A stretch of DNA of 64,000 bases, from assembly GCA_902768605.1 (NCBI GenBank), contig CACXLY010000001.1, forward strand, positions 1 through 64,000, read 5' to 3'. Made by a program: the position numbers and the translations under genes. The DNA comes from an uncultured Bacteroidales bacterium. Its GTDB lineage: Bacteria > Bacteroidota > Bacteroidia > Bacteroidales > Bacteroidaceae. Below, one piece after another: positions 16,156 to 25,130 of this stretch. Position 1 is the stretch's first letter; every line of letters begins with the position of its first letter. Under the pieces are notes generated by a model, which saw nothing but the letters and a program-made list of their open reading frames with translations, had not been told where the DNA came from and ran no database searches.

Positions 16156-16446
16156 ATGGATGACACCCTTTCAATAACTCTCCGATTCGGGTCTTGGACA
16201 TTGCCCATGACCATCAAGCGTGACGAAGAATATGTCTATCGCCAGGCTGAGAAACTTATCAAGGAGAGGTTCAGCTTCTATACAAGCAGCTATCCCGGAC
16301 AGAACACCGAGATGTATCTGGTGATGACCATCCTCGACATTGCCGTTCAGAGCAAACGTCAGGAGACCACCAACAACGCGGAGCCTGTGCTGCAGGCCCT
16401 CAAGCCGCTGCTTGCCGAAGTCGAGGCCGCACTCGTCAAGAAATGA
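16156..16446 (+). CDS. zapA: Cell division protein ZapA
   Basis: 96 residues, the usual ZapA length. ZapA binds FtsZ and stabilises the Z-ring in the cytosol. The N-terminal strand segment ITLRFGSWTLPMTIKRDEEYVYRQAEKLIKER matches the ZapA pattern in which a beta-hairpin precedes (E/D)E..(V/L)..AA..I. A C-terminal dimerising helix (AEPVLQALKPLLAEVEAAL) follows. It sits between the coiled-coil gene (6 bp) and rny (47 bp), an order common in Bacteroidetes. Confidence 0.82.
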   Translation: MDDTLSITLRFGSWTLPMTIKRDEEYVYRQAEKLIKERFSFYTSSYPGQNTEMYLVMTILDIAVQSKRQETTNNAEPVLQALKPLLAEVEAALVKK

Positions 16447-16493
16447 GAGTAAGTGACCCCGAATATTAACCCTTTATCTAACATTTATCTTTC

Positions 16494-18056
16494 ATGACAA
16501 TTGATATCATAGTTGCCCTTCTGGTCGCTATCGTGGTATTCTTTGCCCTTGTGGGGGTATGGTACTTCGTCGTAGTGCCCGCCAAGCGGAAGGCGCTCGC
16601 CGAAGAAGCCCGCGAAGCAGCCGAGAAGGAAGCAGAAGTCATCAAGCAGAAGAAATTGCTTGAAGTGAAAGAGAAGTTCCTGAGCAAGCGCACCGAGCTC
16701 GAGAAAGAAGTGCGCCAGCACAACCAGCAGATACAGCAGAGCGAGAATCGCATCAAGCAACGCGAGATGCAGCTCAACCAGAAGCAGGACGAGCTGACGC
16801 GCCGCAAGCAGGAAGCTGATGCCCAGCGCCAGCGCATGGAGACGCAGCAGGCACTTCTCGAGAAGAAAGAAGAGGAACTCAACTCGCGCTTCTCCGACCT
16901 CATCAATCAGGAGCGCACCAGGCTCGAGGAAATCTCGGGTCTCAGCGTAGAAGAGGCCCGCGAACGCCTCATCGAGACGCTCAAGGACGAGGCTAAGACC
17001 AACGCCGCCGCCTACATCAACGAGATTATGGACGACGCACGCATGACGGCCACCAAAGAGGCCAAGCGCATCATCATCCAGAGCATCCAGCGCGTCGCCA
17101 CCGAGACGGCTGTCGAGAACTCCGTCACGGTGTTCCACATCGACAACGACGAGGTGAAGGGCCGCATCATCGGTCGCGAGGGCCGCAATATCCGCGCCCT
17201 CGAGGCAGCCACCGGCGTTGAGATCGTCGTCGACGACACTCCCGAGGCCATCGTTATCAGCGCCTTCGACCCCATCCGCCGCGAGATTTGCCGCCTTGCG
17301 CTTCACCAGCTGGTCAGCGACGGGCGCATACATCCCGCTCGCATCGAGGAAGTTGTGGCAAAGGTCAAGAAGCAGATTGAGGAGGAAATCCTCGAAGTGG
17401 GCAAGCGCACCACCATCGACCTCGGCGTCCACGGCCTGCACCCCGAACTCATCCGCATCATCGGCAAGATGAAGTACCGCAGCAGCTACGGCCAGAACCT
17501 CCTGCAGCACGCCCGCGAAACGGCCAACCTCTGTGCCGTAATGGCAAGCGAACTGGGACTCAATCCGAAGAAGGCGAAGCGTGCCGGCTTGCTGCACGAC
17601 ATCGGCAAGGTGCCCGACGAAGAGCCCGAACTGCCGCACGCCCTCTACGGCGCCAAGCTGGCTGAGAAGTACAAGGAAAAGCCCGAAATCTGCAACGCCA
17701 TCGGTGCGCACCACGACGAGATGGAGATGACGACGCTCCTGGCGCCCATCGTGCAGGTCTGCGACGCCATCAGCGGCGCCCGTCCCGGAGCCCGCAGAGA
17801 GATTGTCGAGGCATACATCAAGCGTCTCAAGGACTTGGAGAACATTGCCATGAGCTACCCCGGCGTGGTCAAGACATACGCCATCCAGGCAGGCCGCGAA
17901 CTGCGCGTCATCGTCGGTGCAGACAAGATAGACGACAAGCAGACCGAGCAGCTCAGCAGCGAAATCGCCACAAAGATTCAGAACGAGATGACGTATCCCG
18001 GACAAGTCAAGATAACCGTCATCCGCGAGACGCGTTCCATAGCCTACGCCAAGTAA
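16494..18056 (+). CDS. rny: Ribonuclease Y
   Basis: Membrane-anchored endoribonuclease of 520 residues that starts mRNA decay. Domains in order: N-terminal TM helix ([23 protein letters not shown], residues 4-26), long charged coiled coil (about 30-200) with the [10 protein letters not shown] segment, KH domain ([24 protein letters not shown], about 222-245), and HD domain with the metal-binding [11 protein letters not shown] (about 365) and GAHHDEME. Length matches the family. It is the last gene of the zapA operon and is followed by a strong terminator at 18107. Confidence 0.97.
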   Translation: MTIDIIVALLVAIVVFFALVGVWYFVVVPAKRKALAEEAREAAEKEAEVIKQKKLLEVKEKFLSKRTELEKEVRQHNQQIQQSENRIKQREMQLNQKQDELTRRKQEADAQRQRMETQQALLEKKEEELNSRFSDLINQERTRLEEISGLSVEEARERLIETLKDEAKTNAAAYINEIMDDARMTATKEAKRIIIQSIQRVATETAVENSVTVFHIDNDEVKGRIIGREGRNIRALEAATGVEIVVDDTPEAIVISAFDPIRREICRLALHQLVSDGRIHPARIEEVVAKVKKQIEEEILEVGKRTTIDLGVHGLHPELIRIIGKMKYRSSYGQNLLQHARETANLCAVMASELGLNPKKAKRAGLLHDIGKVPDEEPELPHALYGAKLAEKYKEKPEICNAIGAHHDEMEMTTLLAPIVQVCDAISGARPGARREIVEAYIKRLKDLENIAMSYPGVVKTYAIQAGRELRVIVGADKIDDKQTEQLSSEIATKIQNEMTYPGQVKITVIRETRSIAYAK

Positions 18057-18106
18057 TCCCCTACCCTTTCGAAGCCGCTGATTGTCAGGCTGGCTGGAAA
18101 TATCAA

Positions 18107-18155
18107 ACTCCCCCGCACGCGGAAATTGCAACACCACGTGCGGGGGAGTCTTTTT
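18107..18155 (+). terminator. Rho-independent terminator after rny
   Basis: Perfect 13-bp stem ACTCCCCCGCACG (18107-18119) / CGTGCGGGGGAGT (18137-18149), a 17-base loop, then CTTTTT. Confidence 0.88.
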
Positions 18156-18189
18156 ACCCTGAGAGAGTGGAGAAGCGGGCCTGCCACCA

Positions 18190-18261
18190 TGTTTTGTTCC
18201 TGTTCTTTTGTTCCTTCTCCTTTATATATAGAGAAGGAACAAAAGAACGAGAACAGAACGT
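18190..18261. repeat. Long AT-loop hairpin next to a 22-bp array
   Basis: Perfect 18-bp stem GTTCTTTTGTTCCTTCTC (18202-18219) and its complement (18231-18248) around an 11-base loop ending TATATATA. An imperfect outer stem (ATGTTTTGTTC / GAACAGAACGT) extends it to about 30 bp. The same architecture recurs at 28851-28920. It could form a stable RNA hairpin or a DNA cruciform between convergent rny and recA. Confidence 0.85.
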
Positions 18262-18340
18262 GGCTAATTGGCTGACAACGTGATGCAGGCTCGCTCACAT
18301 CATGTTGCTGGATTGCTGACATCACGTTATAAATATAGCT
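18253..18340. repeat. 22-bp tandem array between convergent rny and recA
   Basis: Four units start at 18253, 18275, 18297 and 18319. The best match to the array at 28732 is ACAACGTGATGC; the others are ACATCATGTTGCTGG and ACATCACGTTA. The first unit overlaps the outer arm of the adjacent hairpin. Confidence 0.82.
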
Positions 18341-18385
18341 TCTTCACGCTCTTATGTGGGGGCTGGGCTGCCCCCTCGCGGGCGT

Positions 18386-19417
18386 TTATGCCTTCTTGGC
18401 TTTCATTGCCTCATAGATTTTGGCCGTAATCTCCTCGCAGAGCTCGGGGTTGTCGCGCAGGACGTTCTTGGTGGCGTCCTTACCCTGTCCGAGCTTTGTG
18501 CCGCCGTAGCTGAACCACGAGCCGCTCTTGGTGAGGACGTCGAAGTCCACTCCCAAATCGACCACTTCGCCCAGGCGGGAGATGCCCTCGCCATACATGA
18601 TGTCGAACTCGGCGCGACGGAAGGGTGGCGCCACTTTGTTCTTCACCACCTTCACTTTCACTTGGTTGCCGATGACGTTCTCTCCGTCCTTGATGCTCTG
18701 CGACTTGCGGATGTCGAGGCGTACCGAGGCATAGAACTTGAGGGCGTTGCCGCCCGTGGTGGTCTCGGGACTGCCGAACATGACGCCTATCTTCTCGCGC
18801 AGCTGGTTGATGAAGATGCAGGTGGTGTTGGTCTTGTTGATGGTGGCGGTGAGCTTTCTCAGGGCTTGGCTCATGAGACGGGCTTGCAAACCCACCTTGT
18901 TGTCGCCCATGTCGCCCTCCAGCTCCGCCTTGGGTGTCAGGGCGGCCACGGAGTCGATGACGATGATGTCGACCGCGGCGCTACGGATGAGCTGGTCGGC
19001 GATGTCGAGCGCCTGCTCTCCGTTGTCGGGCTGGGAGATGAGGAGCTCGTCGACGTTAACACCGAGGCTGGCAGCGTAGAAGCGGTCGAAGGCATGCTCG
19101 GCGTCGATGAACGCGGCGATGCCGCCCTGCTTTTGCGCCTCGGCAATAGCGTGGATGGCCAAGGTGGTCTTGCCGGACGACTCGGGGCCGTATATCTCCA
19201 CGATGCGCCCCCTGGGATAGCCGCCTACGCCGAGCGCGTAGTCGAGGGCGATGGAGCCGGTGGGGATGACTTGGATGTTGTCAATCCGCTCCTCGCCCAG
19301 CTTCATGATTGAGCCTTTGCCAAAGTCCTTCTCAATCTTCGCCATAGCCGCCTGAAGCGCCTTCAGCTTCTCGCTCTGCTGCCCCGAGGCAGCTGTTTCG
19401 TTTTCTTTCTTTGCCAT
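18386..19417 (-). CDS. recA: Recombinase RecA
   Basis: Cytosolic recombinase of 343 residues that forms filaments on single-stranded DNA, drives strand exchange and triggers LexA-type cleavage. Walker [10 protein letters not shown] begins at residue 77, Walker B is [12 protein letters not shown], loop L1 reads [22 protein letters not shown] in part, and loop L2 contains [27 protein letters not shown] (split here only by position). The C-terminus is short and basic-acidic mixed ([14 protein letters not shown]). The upstream gap holds the inverted 75-bp repeat and no TAnnTTTG element or recognisable LexA box, so its promoter is not identified. Confidence 0.98.
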   Translation of the reverse strand: MAKKENETAASGQQSEKLKALQAAMAKIEKDFGKGSIMKLGEERIDNIQVIPTGSIALDYALGVGGYPRGRIVEIYGPESSGKTTLAIHAIAEAQKQGGIAAFIDAEHAFDRFYAASLGVNVDELLISQPDNGEQALDIADQLIRSAAVDIIVIDSVAALTPKAELEGDMGDNKVGLQARLMSQALRKLTATINKTNTTCIFINQLREKIGVMFGSPETTTGGNALKFYASVRLDIRKSQSIKDGENVIGNQVKVKVVKNKVAPPFRRAEFDIMYGEGISRLGEVVDLGVDFDVLTKSGSWFSYGGTKLGQGKDATKNVLRDNPELCEEITAKIYEAMKAKKA

Positions 19418-19446
19418 AATGATAATTTACGATTTAACGATTTACT

Positions 19447-19521
19447 ATTTACTATTTATTTACGATTTAGCTATTTGGTAATTTATTCCCCCCTCCTTTG
19501 GAGGGGTTGGGGGAGGCTGTT
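19447..19521. repeat. 75-bp repeat, inverted copy of 15018-15092
   Basis: Perfect reverse complement of 15018-15092. It lies directly upstream of recA, flanked on the right by a second palindromic element (CCCTCCTCTCCCACGGGAGAGG, 19542-19563, two units of a CTCTCCC/GGGAGAG hairpin). Confidence 0.93.
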
Positions 19522-19577
19522 ATTTACGATTTTACTTTGTATCCCTCCTCTCCCACGGGAGAGGGGTCGGAGTGAGG

Positions 19578-21893
19578 CTATTTCATCCTTACCTCTTTCC
19601 TCTGCCCTGCGTAATCGACGGTCTGCTTTTGGCCGTCGGGGGTGACGACTGTGAACTGGCGGCTTTGGAGCATGCCGGGATAGCTGCCTTGGCGGTCGGC
19701 TATGGTGAGGGTGCGGGTGCGGTCGTTCCAAGTGATGGGAATGGTGGAGAAGACGCCCCGCTCGTAGTTGTAGTTGTCGCCCTCGTCTTCGTAGAGCGTG
19801 AACGATGCGTCGGCGCCGGGATAGATGCGCAATTCGAGGTTGTCCCACGGCTTTTCGCCGACGTGCTGCATGACGGGGCCGAGGGGCACGATGCTGCCGG
19901 CGCGGACGAACATCGGGGTCCGGCTGAGCTGCGTCTCCAGCATTACCGACTGCCCGCCTGCATAGCGCTTGCCCGTCCAGAAGTCATACCAGTCGGCTCC
20001 CTTCGGCAGGTATTTCTGCGCCGTCTTGTGGGCTGACCAGTCCACTCTGCCCACATCGCCGCGCGCCACCTCTTCCGCCGTGTATTGCGCCTCGAGGATG
20101 GGGGCTGCCAATATGCTTCGGCCGAAGAGGAACTCGTCCGGCATGTCCCAGACCTTGCGGTCCTGAGCGAAGTCGCTAAACAGGGGACGGAGGTAGCTCT
20201 CGTCGTGACTGGTCACCTGCCAGGCGGTACTATATATATAAGGTAGCAGCCGGTAGCGCAGTCGGATGGTCTCCTCGATGGCGTCGTAAACGGGCTCGCC
20301 CTTCTCCCCGAACTGCCATATCTCGCGAGGCGCGTCGGCGCCATGGCTGCGGAATACGGGGCAGAAGAGGCCGTACTGCATCCATCGGACGTAAAGCTCC
20401 TGGTACTGCGGGTTGCGGGGTGCGGAGGCGGGGCCTCGCGTGTTGTAAGCGCCGCAGAAGAATCCGCCGATGTCGCTGTTGAAGTTCGGGTTGCCCGTGA
20501 GCGAGAAGTTCAGTCCTGCGGGCACCTGCTTGCGGAGCATGTCCCAGGTGGATGACACGTCGCCGCTCCACATATTCGAACCGTAGTGCTGTTGCCCCGC
20601 GAAACTGCTTCTCGTCATTATGAAGACGCGCTTCGGGGATTGCGTGCTGCGTTGTGCCTGATAGACGCCGCGAACGGTCTCCAAGGGGAAGGCGTTGCGC
20701 AGGGAGCGCCATGTGCCGCCCTCCTGCCCCGCCTTGTGGGCGTAGGTGGCAGGCGAGCCGTCGAAGCAGTCGGGGTCGGTGGAGTCCATCCACCAGGCGT
20801 CGGTGCCGTAGTCGAAAAGCGTCTTGAGATGCTTCCAATAGATAGCGCGGGCCTCGGGGCTGAAGGCGTCATAGACGCGGACGCCCGATGGGTAGTCCTT
20901 GCGCGGCGGCCAGAAGGTGAGTCCGCTCTGCGGCCACGTCTCGAAGTCAAAGAGCAAATCCTTCTCCGCCAGCTCCTGGTAGGCCTTTGTCATCGGCCCG
21001 AAGCTGGCCCAGATACTTATCATGAAGTGTGCGCCAAGCTTATGGACCTCGTCAATCATCTGGCGTCCGTTGGCGAACTCCTCGGCAAGGAAGTCCATCG
21101 CGTTCCACAGATAATTGGAGCCCCAATACTGCCAGTCCTGTATGATGCCGTCGAGGGGGACACCCAGCTTGCGGTATTGCTGCACGATGCCGAGCGTCTC
21201 GTTCGCCGTCTTGTAGCGTTCCTTCGACTGCCAGTAGCCGAAGGTCCAGAGCGGGAACATGGGGACGTCGCCCGTCAGGTGGCGTATCTGGGCGATGACC
21301 GCGTCGGCGGAACCGCCGTACATAAAGTAGTAGTCGATGGCCTCGCCTGCTTCGGAGGTCAGGGTCATGCCGTTGGTCTCGTCGTCGTCGAACTGCGTAG
21401 GCGAGTAGTTGTCCCAATAGATGCCCCACCCTTTTATGCTCTGGACGACGCTCTGATAGTCTTCGGTGTTGGATTGCTCCATTCGCTTGTGCTCGCCTCG
21501 GCGGTTCAGCTTGCCGTTCTGAATGGTGCCAAGACCATAGATGGCCTCATCCTTGTCGAGCCGGAACGCCTGACGGACGCCCTGCCCTGCTCCGGCCTCG
21601 AGCGACCAGTCCTTTTCCTGCAGCAGCACCTTGCCGCCGGACGTGAGGAAGGTCAGGCAGTTGTTGGCAGGGTTCAGCTTTACCGTCAACTCTTTGCTCT
21701 TGAAGGAATTGCCGTTTTTGCTGACGGCCACCTGTTCGGGTGCCGCCGTCACGACGAGGCTCTTCGGTCGCTTGCCGCCTTTCGACTTCACGACATGCAC
21801 GATGCCGGGCGTATAGAACTCAATCTCGACCTTTTGCGACCATACGAGCGATGCGCTCAGCAAGGTAGCTAAAACAAGCAAGACGCGTTTCAT
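19578..21893 (-). CDS. Glycoside hydrolase family 31 (alpha-xylosidase/alpha-glucosidase type)
   Basis: Secreted exo-acting retaining alpha-glycosidase of 771 residues. The signal peptide is MKRVLLVLATLLSASLVWS. After an N-terminal beta-sandwich (about 25-220) the catalytic barrel contains GIIQDWQYWGSNY, the nucleophile motif DAWWMDSTDPD (Asp at residue 370) and the acid/base region SDIGGFFCGAYNTRG. A C-terminal sandwich of the DUF5110 type (LELRIYPGADASFTLYEDEGDNYNYE) follows. The motif WWMDSTDPD resembles alpha-xylosidases more than maltases, but the specificity is inferred. It is not in an obvious polysaccharide locus; recA lies downstream on the same strand. Confidence 0.93.
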   Translation of the reverse strand: MKRVLLVLATLLSASLVWSQKVEIEFYTPGIVHVVKSKGGKRPKSLVVTAAPEQVAVSKNGNSFKSKELTVKLNPANNCLTFLTSGGKVLLQEKDWSLEAGAGQGVRQAFRLDKDEAIYGLGTIQNGKLNRRGEHKRMEQSNTEDYQSVVQSIKGWGIYWDNYSPTQFDDDETNGMTLTSEAGEAIDYYFMYGGSADAVIAQIRHLTGDVPMFPLWTFGYWQSKERYKTANETLGIVQQYRKLGVPLDGIIQDWQYWGSNYLWNAMDFLAEEFANGRQMIDEVHKLGAHFMISIWASFGPMTKAYQELAEKDLLFDFETWPQSGLTFWPPRKDYPSGVRVYDAFSPEARAIYWKHLKTLFDYGTDAWWMDSTDPDCFDGSPATYAHKAGQEGGTWRSLRNAFPLETVRGVYQAQRSTQSPKRVFIMTRSSFAGQQHYGSNMWSGDVSSTWDMLRKQVPAGLNFSLTGNPNFNSDIGGFFCGAYNTRGPASAPRNPQYQELYVRWMQYGLFCPVFRSHGADAPREIWQFGEKGEPVYDAIEETIRLRYRLLPYIYSTAWQVTSHDESYLRPLFSDFAQDRKVWDMPDEFLFGRSILAAPILEAQYTAEEVARGDVGRVDWSAHKTAQKYLPKGADWYDFWTGKRYAGGQSVMLETQLSRTPMFVRAGSIVPLGPVMQHVGEKPWDNLELRIYPGADASFTLYEDEGDNYNYERGVFSTIPITWNDRTRTLTIADRQGSYPGMLQSRQFTVVTPDGQKQTVDYAGQRKEVRMK

Positions 21894-21918
21894 GACATAT
21901 CTTATTTATTCAAGTTTA

Positions 21919-22072
21919 GGGAGTTAATGAAGTGAAAGAAGTTAAAGGAGTTAAAGGACGATACCATGGGATGCGGTGTGCATTCAGCCCCGGATTTGGC
22001 TGCAAAAGCTATTGTCCTTTAACTTCCCCAAGCGAGCATAGCGAGCTAACTTCTTTAACTTCTTTAACTCCC
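21919..22072. repeat. Inverted repeat of GTTAAAG-rich arms
   Basis: The left arm (21919-21959), rich in GAAGTTAAAGGAGTTAAAGG, is mirrored by the right arm (22014-22072), rich in CTTCTTTAACTTCTTTAAC. The right arm carries an extra segment CCAAGCGAGCATAGCGAGCT. It lies in the gap between GH31 and the saccharopine-dehydrogenase-like gene. Confidence 0.7.
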
Positions 22073-22132
22073 ATAAAATCATAACATCTGAAACTAAAAT
22101 CCTTTCTCTTTTCTCCTTCAGGGCCTGCCCGC

Positions 22133-23365
22133 TTAGAGCTCAAGGTCGCCGTCGTGTATCTCGTGCCAGGGCAGGCCTTGACTGTTGAGCTGCTCCATGA
22201 ATGGGTCAGGGTCGAACTCCTCGACGTTGTGGACGCCGGGCTTGCTCCACAAACCCTTGAGGAACATCATGGCTCCGATCATGGCCGGCACGCCGGTGGT
22301 GTAGCTGACGCCTTGCATGCCCGTCTCCTCGTATGCCGCCTTGTGAGAGCAGTTGTTATATATATAATATGTGTGCTCGTTGCCTCCCCTGAGTCCGCGG
22401 ATGCGGCAGCCGATGCTGGTCTCTCCGTCGTAGTTCTCGCCGAGGTCCTGTGGGTTTGGCAGGACGGCCTTGAGGAACTGCAGGGGCACAATCTTGACGA
22501 CGACGTCTCCGCTGCCATCCGCCTTGGGCGCCTTGTACTCCACCTCGTCGATGCGGCTCATGCCGATGTTCTGAATGACGTCGAGGTAGGTGAGATACTG
22601 CTGGCCGAACGTCATCCAGAAACGTGCACGCTTGATGGTCGGATAGTTGATGACGAGCGACTCGATCTCCTCGTGATGGAGCAGGTAACTCTCCTTGGGG
22701 CCGATGCCGGGATAAGTCAGGGGCTTGTGTATCTCCATGGGTTCGGTCTCGATATACTTGCCGTCCTCCCAGTAGAGGCCTTTCTGCGTGATTTCCCTGA
22801 TGTTGATTTCGGGGTTGAAGTTCGTGGCGAAGGCTTTGTGATGGTTACCCGCGTTGCAGTCCACGATGTCGAGGTACTGAATCTCGTCGAAGTGGTGCTT
22901 GGCAGCATAAGCCGTGAAGATGCTGGTCACGCCGGGGTCGAAGCCGCAGCCCAGTATGGCGCAGAGTCCCGCCTTCTCAAAGCGCTCGCGATACGCCCAT
23001 TGCCATGAGTACTCGAAATGCGCCTCGTCCTTGGGCTCATAGTTAGCCGTGTCGAGGTAGTTGCAGCCGGTCTGCAGGCAGGCCTCCATGATGGTAAGGT
23101 CCTGATAGGGCAGAGCGAGGTTCATGACGATGTCGGGACGGTAGCTGCCAAGCAGGCTTACGAGCTGCTCCACGCTGTCGGCATCCACTTGCGCCGTCTT
23201 GACGCAGGTGCCGTATTTCTTGTTAAGGACTTCCGCCAGGGCGATGCACTTCCTTTCCGTGCGGCTGGCAATCATGACTTCTGTGAATACGTCAGGGTTC
23301 TGACAAACTTTGTGAGCTGCGACGGTAGCTACGCCGCCGGCTCCGATAATCAATACTCTTCCCAT
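22133..23365 (-). CDS. Saccharopine dehydrogenase family protein, probably carboxynorspermidine/carboxyspermidine dehydrogenase
   Basis: 410 residues. Cytosolic NAD(P)-dependent oxidoreductase with an N-terminal Rossmann fold (VLIIGAGGVATVAAHK), the LALPYQDLTIMEACLQTGCNYLDTA region and ILGCGFDPGVTSIFTAYAAKH. These match the carboxy(nor)spermidine synthase branch of the saccharopine dehydrogenase superfamily. In Bacteroides, this enzyme condenses a diamine with aspartate semialdehyde in spermidine synthesis, before a decarboxylase (NspC) that is not in this window. True lysine saccharopine dehydrogenase is less likely given the motif set. It has its own promoter (23391). Confidence 0.88.
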   Translation of the reverse strand: MGRVLIIGAGGVATVAAHKVCQNPDVFTEVMIASRTERKCIALAEVLNKKYGTCVKTAQVDADSVEQLVSLLGSYRPDIVMNLALPYQDLTIMEACLQTGCNYLDTANYEPKDEAHFEYSWQWAYRERFEKAGLCAILGCGFDPGVTSIFTAYAAKHHFDEIQYLDIVDCNAGNHHKAFATNFNPEINIREITQKGLYWEDGKYIETEPMEIHKPLTYPGIGPKESYLLHHEEIESLVINYPTIKRARFWMTFGQQYLTYLDVIQNIGMSRIDEVEYKAPKADGSGDVVVKIVPLQFLKAVLPNPQDLGENYDGETSIGCRIRGLRGGNEHTYYIYNNCSHKAAYEETGMQGVSYTTGVPAMIGAMMFLKGLWSKPGVHNVEEFDPDPFMEQLNSQGLPWHEIHDGDLEL

Positions 23366-23390
23366 AATTAAAGTTATTTGTTAGCGAATG

Positions 23391-23398
23391 CAAACTTA
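23391..23398 (-). promoter_or_regulatory. -7 promoter element of the saccharopine-dehydrogenase-like gene
   Basis: The minus strand reads TAAGTTTG, a TAnnTTTG match 26 bp before the ATG at 23365. Confidence 0.6.
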
Positions 23399-23465
23399 CG
23401 AAAAAAAGTCCAAAGCGGCAAGACTTTGGACTTTTTTCTTTTACTTTCCTTGTTTTTTACGTGTC

Positions 23466-24050
23466 TTAGAAGCCACCGCCCTGGCCACCGCCGGGGCCTC
23501 CGAAGCCGCCGCCGCGCGGTCCGCCGCCGAAGCCGCCACGCTGGCCACCCTCGAAGTTGCCTCTTCTCTCGCCGTCGCCGTTACGGCGCATCTGGTCGCG
23601 GTTGCCCTGTCCGCGCTGCGGGTTGAGCACCTTCAGCACTTGCTGCGGAGTGAGCACCTTGCCGAATTCCTCAGCGTATTTCTTCTGAACCTCCAGGCGC
23701 TTCTGCATCGTAGCGATTTGCTGCTCCTGGCGCTCGAAGTTCTGTTTCAACTGAGCCTGGGCGTCCTCGGCTGTCAGCTCCTTCTTGTCGTTGTTGCGTT
23801 CGCCCTGCTCAAGGCGCTGGCCCTGATTCTGATTGGTGGAGAACATCTCCTTCTGATACTGCGTGTAGATTCCTACGAAGGTCTTCTTCTCGCTGTCCTT
23901 CAGGCCGAGGTCGGTTGCCATGCGGTCTGCCGCCCTGTCGATGCGTTCGGTGATAGCCTTTTCACGTTGTTCTGCGCTCATTCTTTCCTGAGCCATGACT
24001 GCAGTGCTGCTCATGAGAGCCACGACTGCCATAATGATAGTCTTTCTCAT
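23466..24050 (-). CDS. Periplasmic Spy/CpxP-like protein with Gly-rich tail
   Basis: 194 residues. A signal peptide (MRKTIIMAVVALMSSTAVMAQ) is followed by a helical, charged region (about 22-135) that ends LTPQQVLKVLNPQ, reminiscent of the LTxxQ motif of Spy/CpxP periplasmic chaperones. The last about 50 residues are a low-complexity Gly/Arg tail (RGGFGGGPRGGGFGG). It lies between two other minus-strand genes. A role in envelope stress or metal response is possible by family resemblance only. Confidence 0.7.
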   Translation of the reverse strand: MRKTIIMAVVALMSSTAVMAQERMSAEQREKAITERIDRAADRMATDLGLKDSEKKTFVGIYTQYQKEMFSTNQNQGQRLEQGERNNDKKELTAEDAQAQLKQNFERQEQQIATMQKRLEVQKKYAEEFGKVLTPQQVLKVLNPQRGQGNRDQMRRNGDGERRGNFEGGQRGGFGGGPRGGGFGGPGGGQGGGF

Positions 24051-24154
24051 TTCTGTTAAATTTTAGTTATGCTTTTTGTTTTCTTGTCACACCCTTTTGA
24101 CCGAGCGAGATGTCGGAAAGTTTAACCGAGGGAATGGCTTCTAACGTTTTTTAA

Positions 24155-24988
24155 CTATCTGACGGTAATGTGGAAGCAACCCTGCTTGACCTCATACTTG
24201 ATGTAGCACAAGTCCCTCTCGCGGATGTCGCGCAGCACCTCGCTCAGCACCCATTTGAGCGTGTCGCTCTGCACGGCGCGGCGCTCCGGTCCGCCCGGAG
24301 GCGAGACGGTGGAGAAGCGGTTGTAGCAGATGTCGAACGTGGTGCCGAAGCGGTGGCAGCTCTCCGTGGAGGCGTTCCCGTTGCGTTGCGTCAGCCGCGC
24401 CACGTCGTCCTCCGTCCTGAGCACGCTCGAGACGATGATGCGGTGCAGCGGAATACCTTTTATATACAGGCTGTCGAGGTAGTTGCGGCCTATCATCGAG
24501 AGCAGATGGCTGGCGCGGGGCACGAGGTAGGGGATGCTGTGGGTCATACCCTTGTCGATGCAGAAGAAGGGGTTGGCTCCGACATAGACGAGCTCGCGCC
24601 TGCGGTGCTCCGCCTCCTGCCTGTTGCGGACGGGGCGCACGCCCCAGCGACGGGCGGCCACAATCTGCACGTCCTGCACGTCGGGGAAGCACGCGGCATA
24701 GGAATAGACGCTGCGGACGGGGTGCCACTTCACGCGGCTCTCCGGGTCGGCCGACAGGTTCTTCAGCTCCAGCCCGCTCGAGGGCTCCGGAAACGCTTGC
24801 TGTGGCGTCGGGCTTTCCTTGCTGTGGGAAGAGGCCTTCCTTGCTGTAGCGTCGGCCGACGCCTCTGCAGGCGTCTCGTCAGCCACCGGCGCGCCCGTCA
24901 CACCGGGAAAGCACAAACGTACCCCGCCAAGCAGCAGGACCGTGCCGCCAAACAAGCCTAAAAATATCTTCTTCTTGAGTCGTCTCAT
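24155..24988 (-). CDS. DUF5715-like envelope protein with an M15-peptidase-like metal motif
   Basis: 277 residues with an N-terminal TM anchor or signal (IFLGLFGGTVLLLGGV). A low-complexity linker (about residues 37-66) is encoded by a 22-bp repeat array. The C-terminal domain has ESCHRFGTTFDICYNRF, which fits the SxHxxGxxxD zinc motif of M15 D-Ala-D-Ala carboxypeptidases, and a final CFHITVR that could give the third ligand. I recall such Bacteroidales proteins as DUF5715, and a cell-wall amidase/carboxypeptidase role is inference. It is divergent from phoH and has its own promoter. Confidence 0.7.
   Translation of the reverse strand: MRRLKKKIFLGLFGGTVLLLGGVRLCFPGVTGAPVADETPAEASADATARKASSHSKESPTPQQAFPEPSSGLELKNLSADPESRVKWHPVRSVYSYAACFPDVQDVQIVAARRWGVRPVRNRQEAEHRRRELVYVGANPFFCIDKGMTHSIPYLVPRASHLLSMIGRNYLDSLYIKGIPLHRIIVSSVLRTEDDVARLTQRNGNASTESCHRFGTTFDICYNRFSTVSPPGGPERRAVQSDTLKWVLSEVLRDIRERDLCYIKYEVKQGCFHITVR
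24793..24880. repeat. 22-bp tandem array inside the DUF5715-like coding sequence
   Basis: Units start at 24793, 24815 and 24837 (ACGCTTGCTGTGG, TTCCTTGCTGTGGG, TTCCTTGCTGTAG), with a degenerate fourth at 24859. Three units are 66 bp, so the reading frame is kept. The encoded peptide (DATARKASSHSKESPTPQQA) lies between the membrane anchor and the conserved domain. The same sequence family forms the arrays at 10868, 32279 and 52094. Confidence 0.88.
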
Positions 24989-25002
24989 TGCTTTTTGCCC
25001 TA

Positions 25003-25010
25003 CAAAAGTA
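25003..25010 (-). promoter_or_regulatory. -7 promoter element of the DUF5715-like gene
   Basis: The minus strand reads TACTTTTG (TAnnTTTG), 15 bp before the start codon at 24988. To its right lies a heptamer tract of GTGAAAA (25020-25050). Confidence 0.55.
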
Positions 25011-25105
25011 CAACAAAAAAGTGAAAAGTGAAAAGTGAAAAGTGAAAAATATGAGAATTGACAAATAATTATGAATTATGCACTATGAACTATGAACTTT
25101 TTTAT

Positions 25106-25113
25106 TACTTTTG
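25106..25113 (+). promoter_or_regulatory. -7 promoter element of the phoH operon
   Basis: TACTTTTG (TAnnTTTG) lies 17 bp before the ATG at 25131, directly after a heptamer tract (AACTATG type). Confidence 0.55.
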
Positions 25114-25130
25114 CATGAAAATTGCGACGA

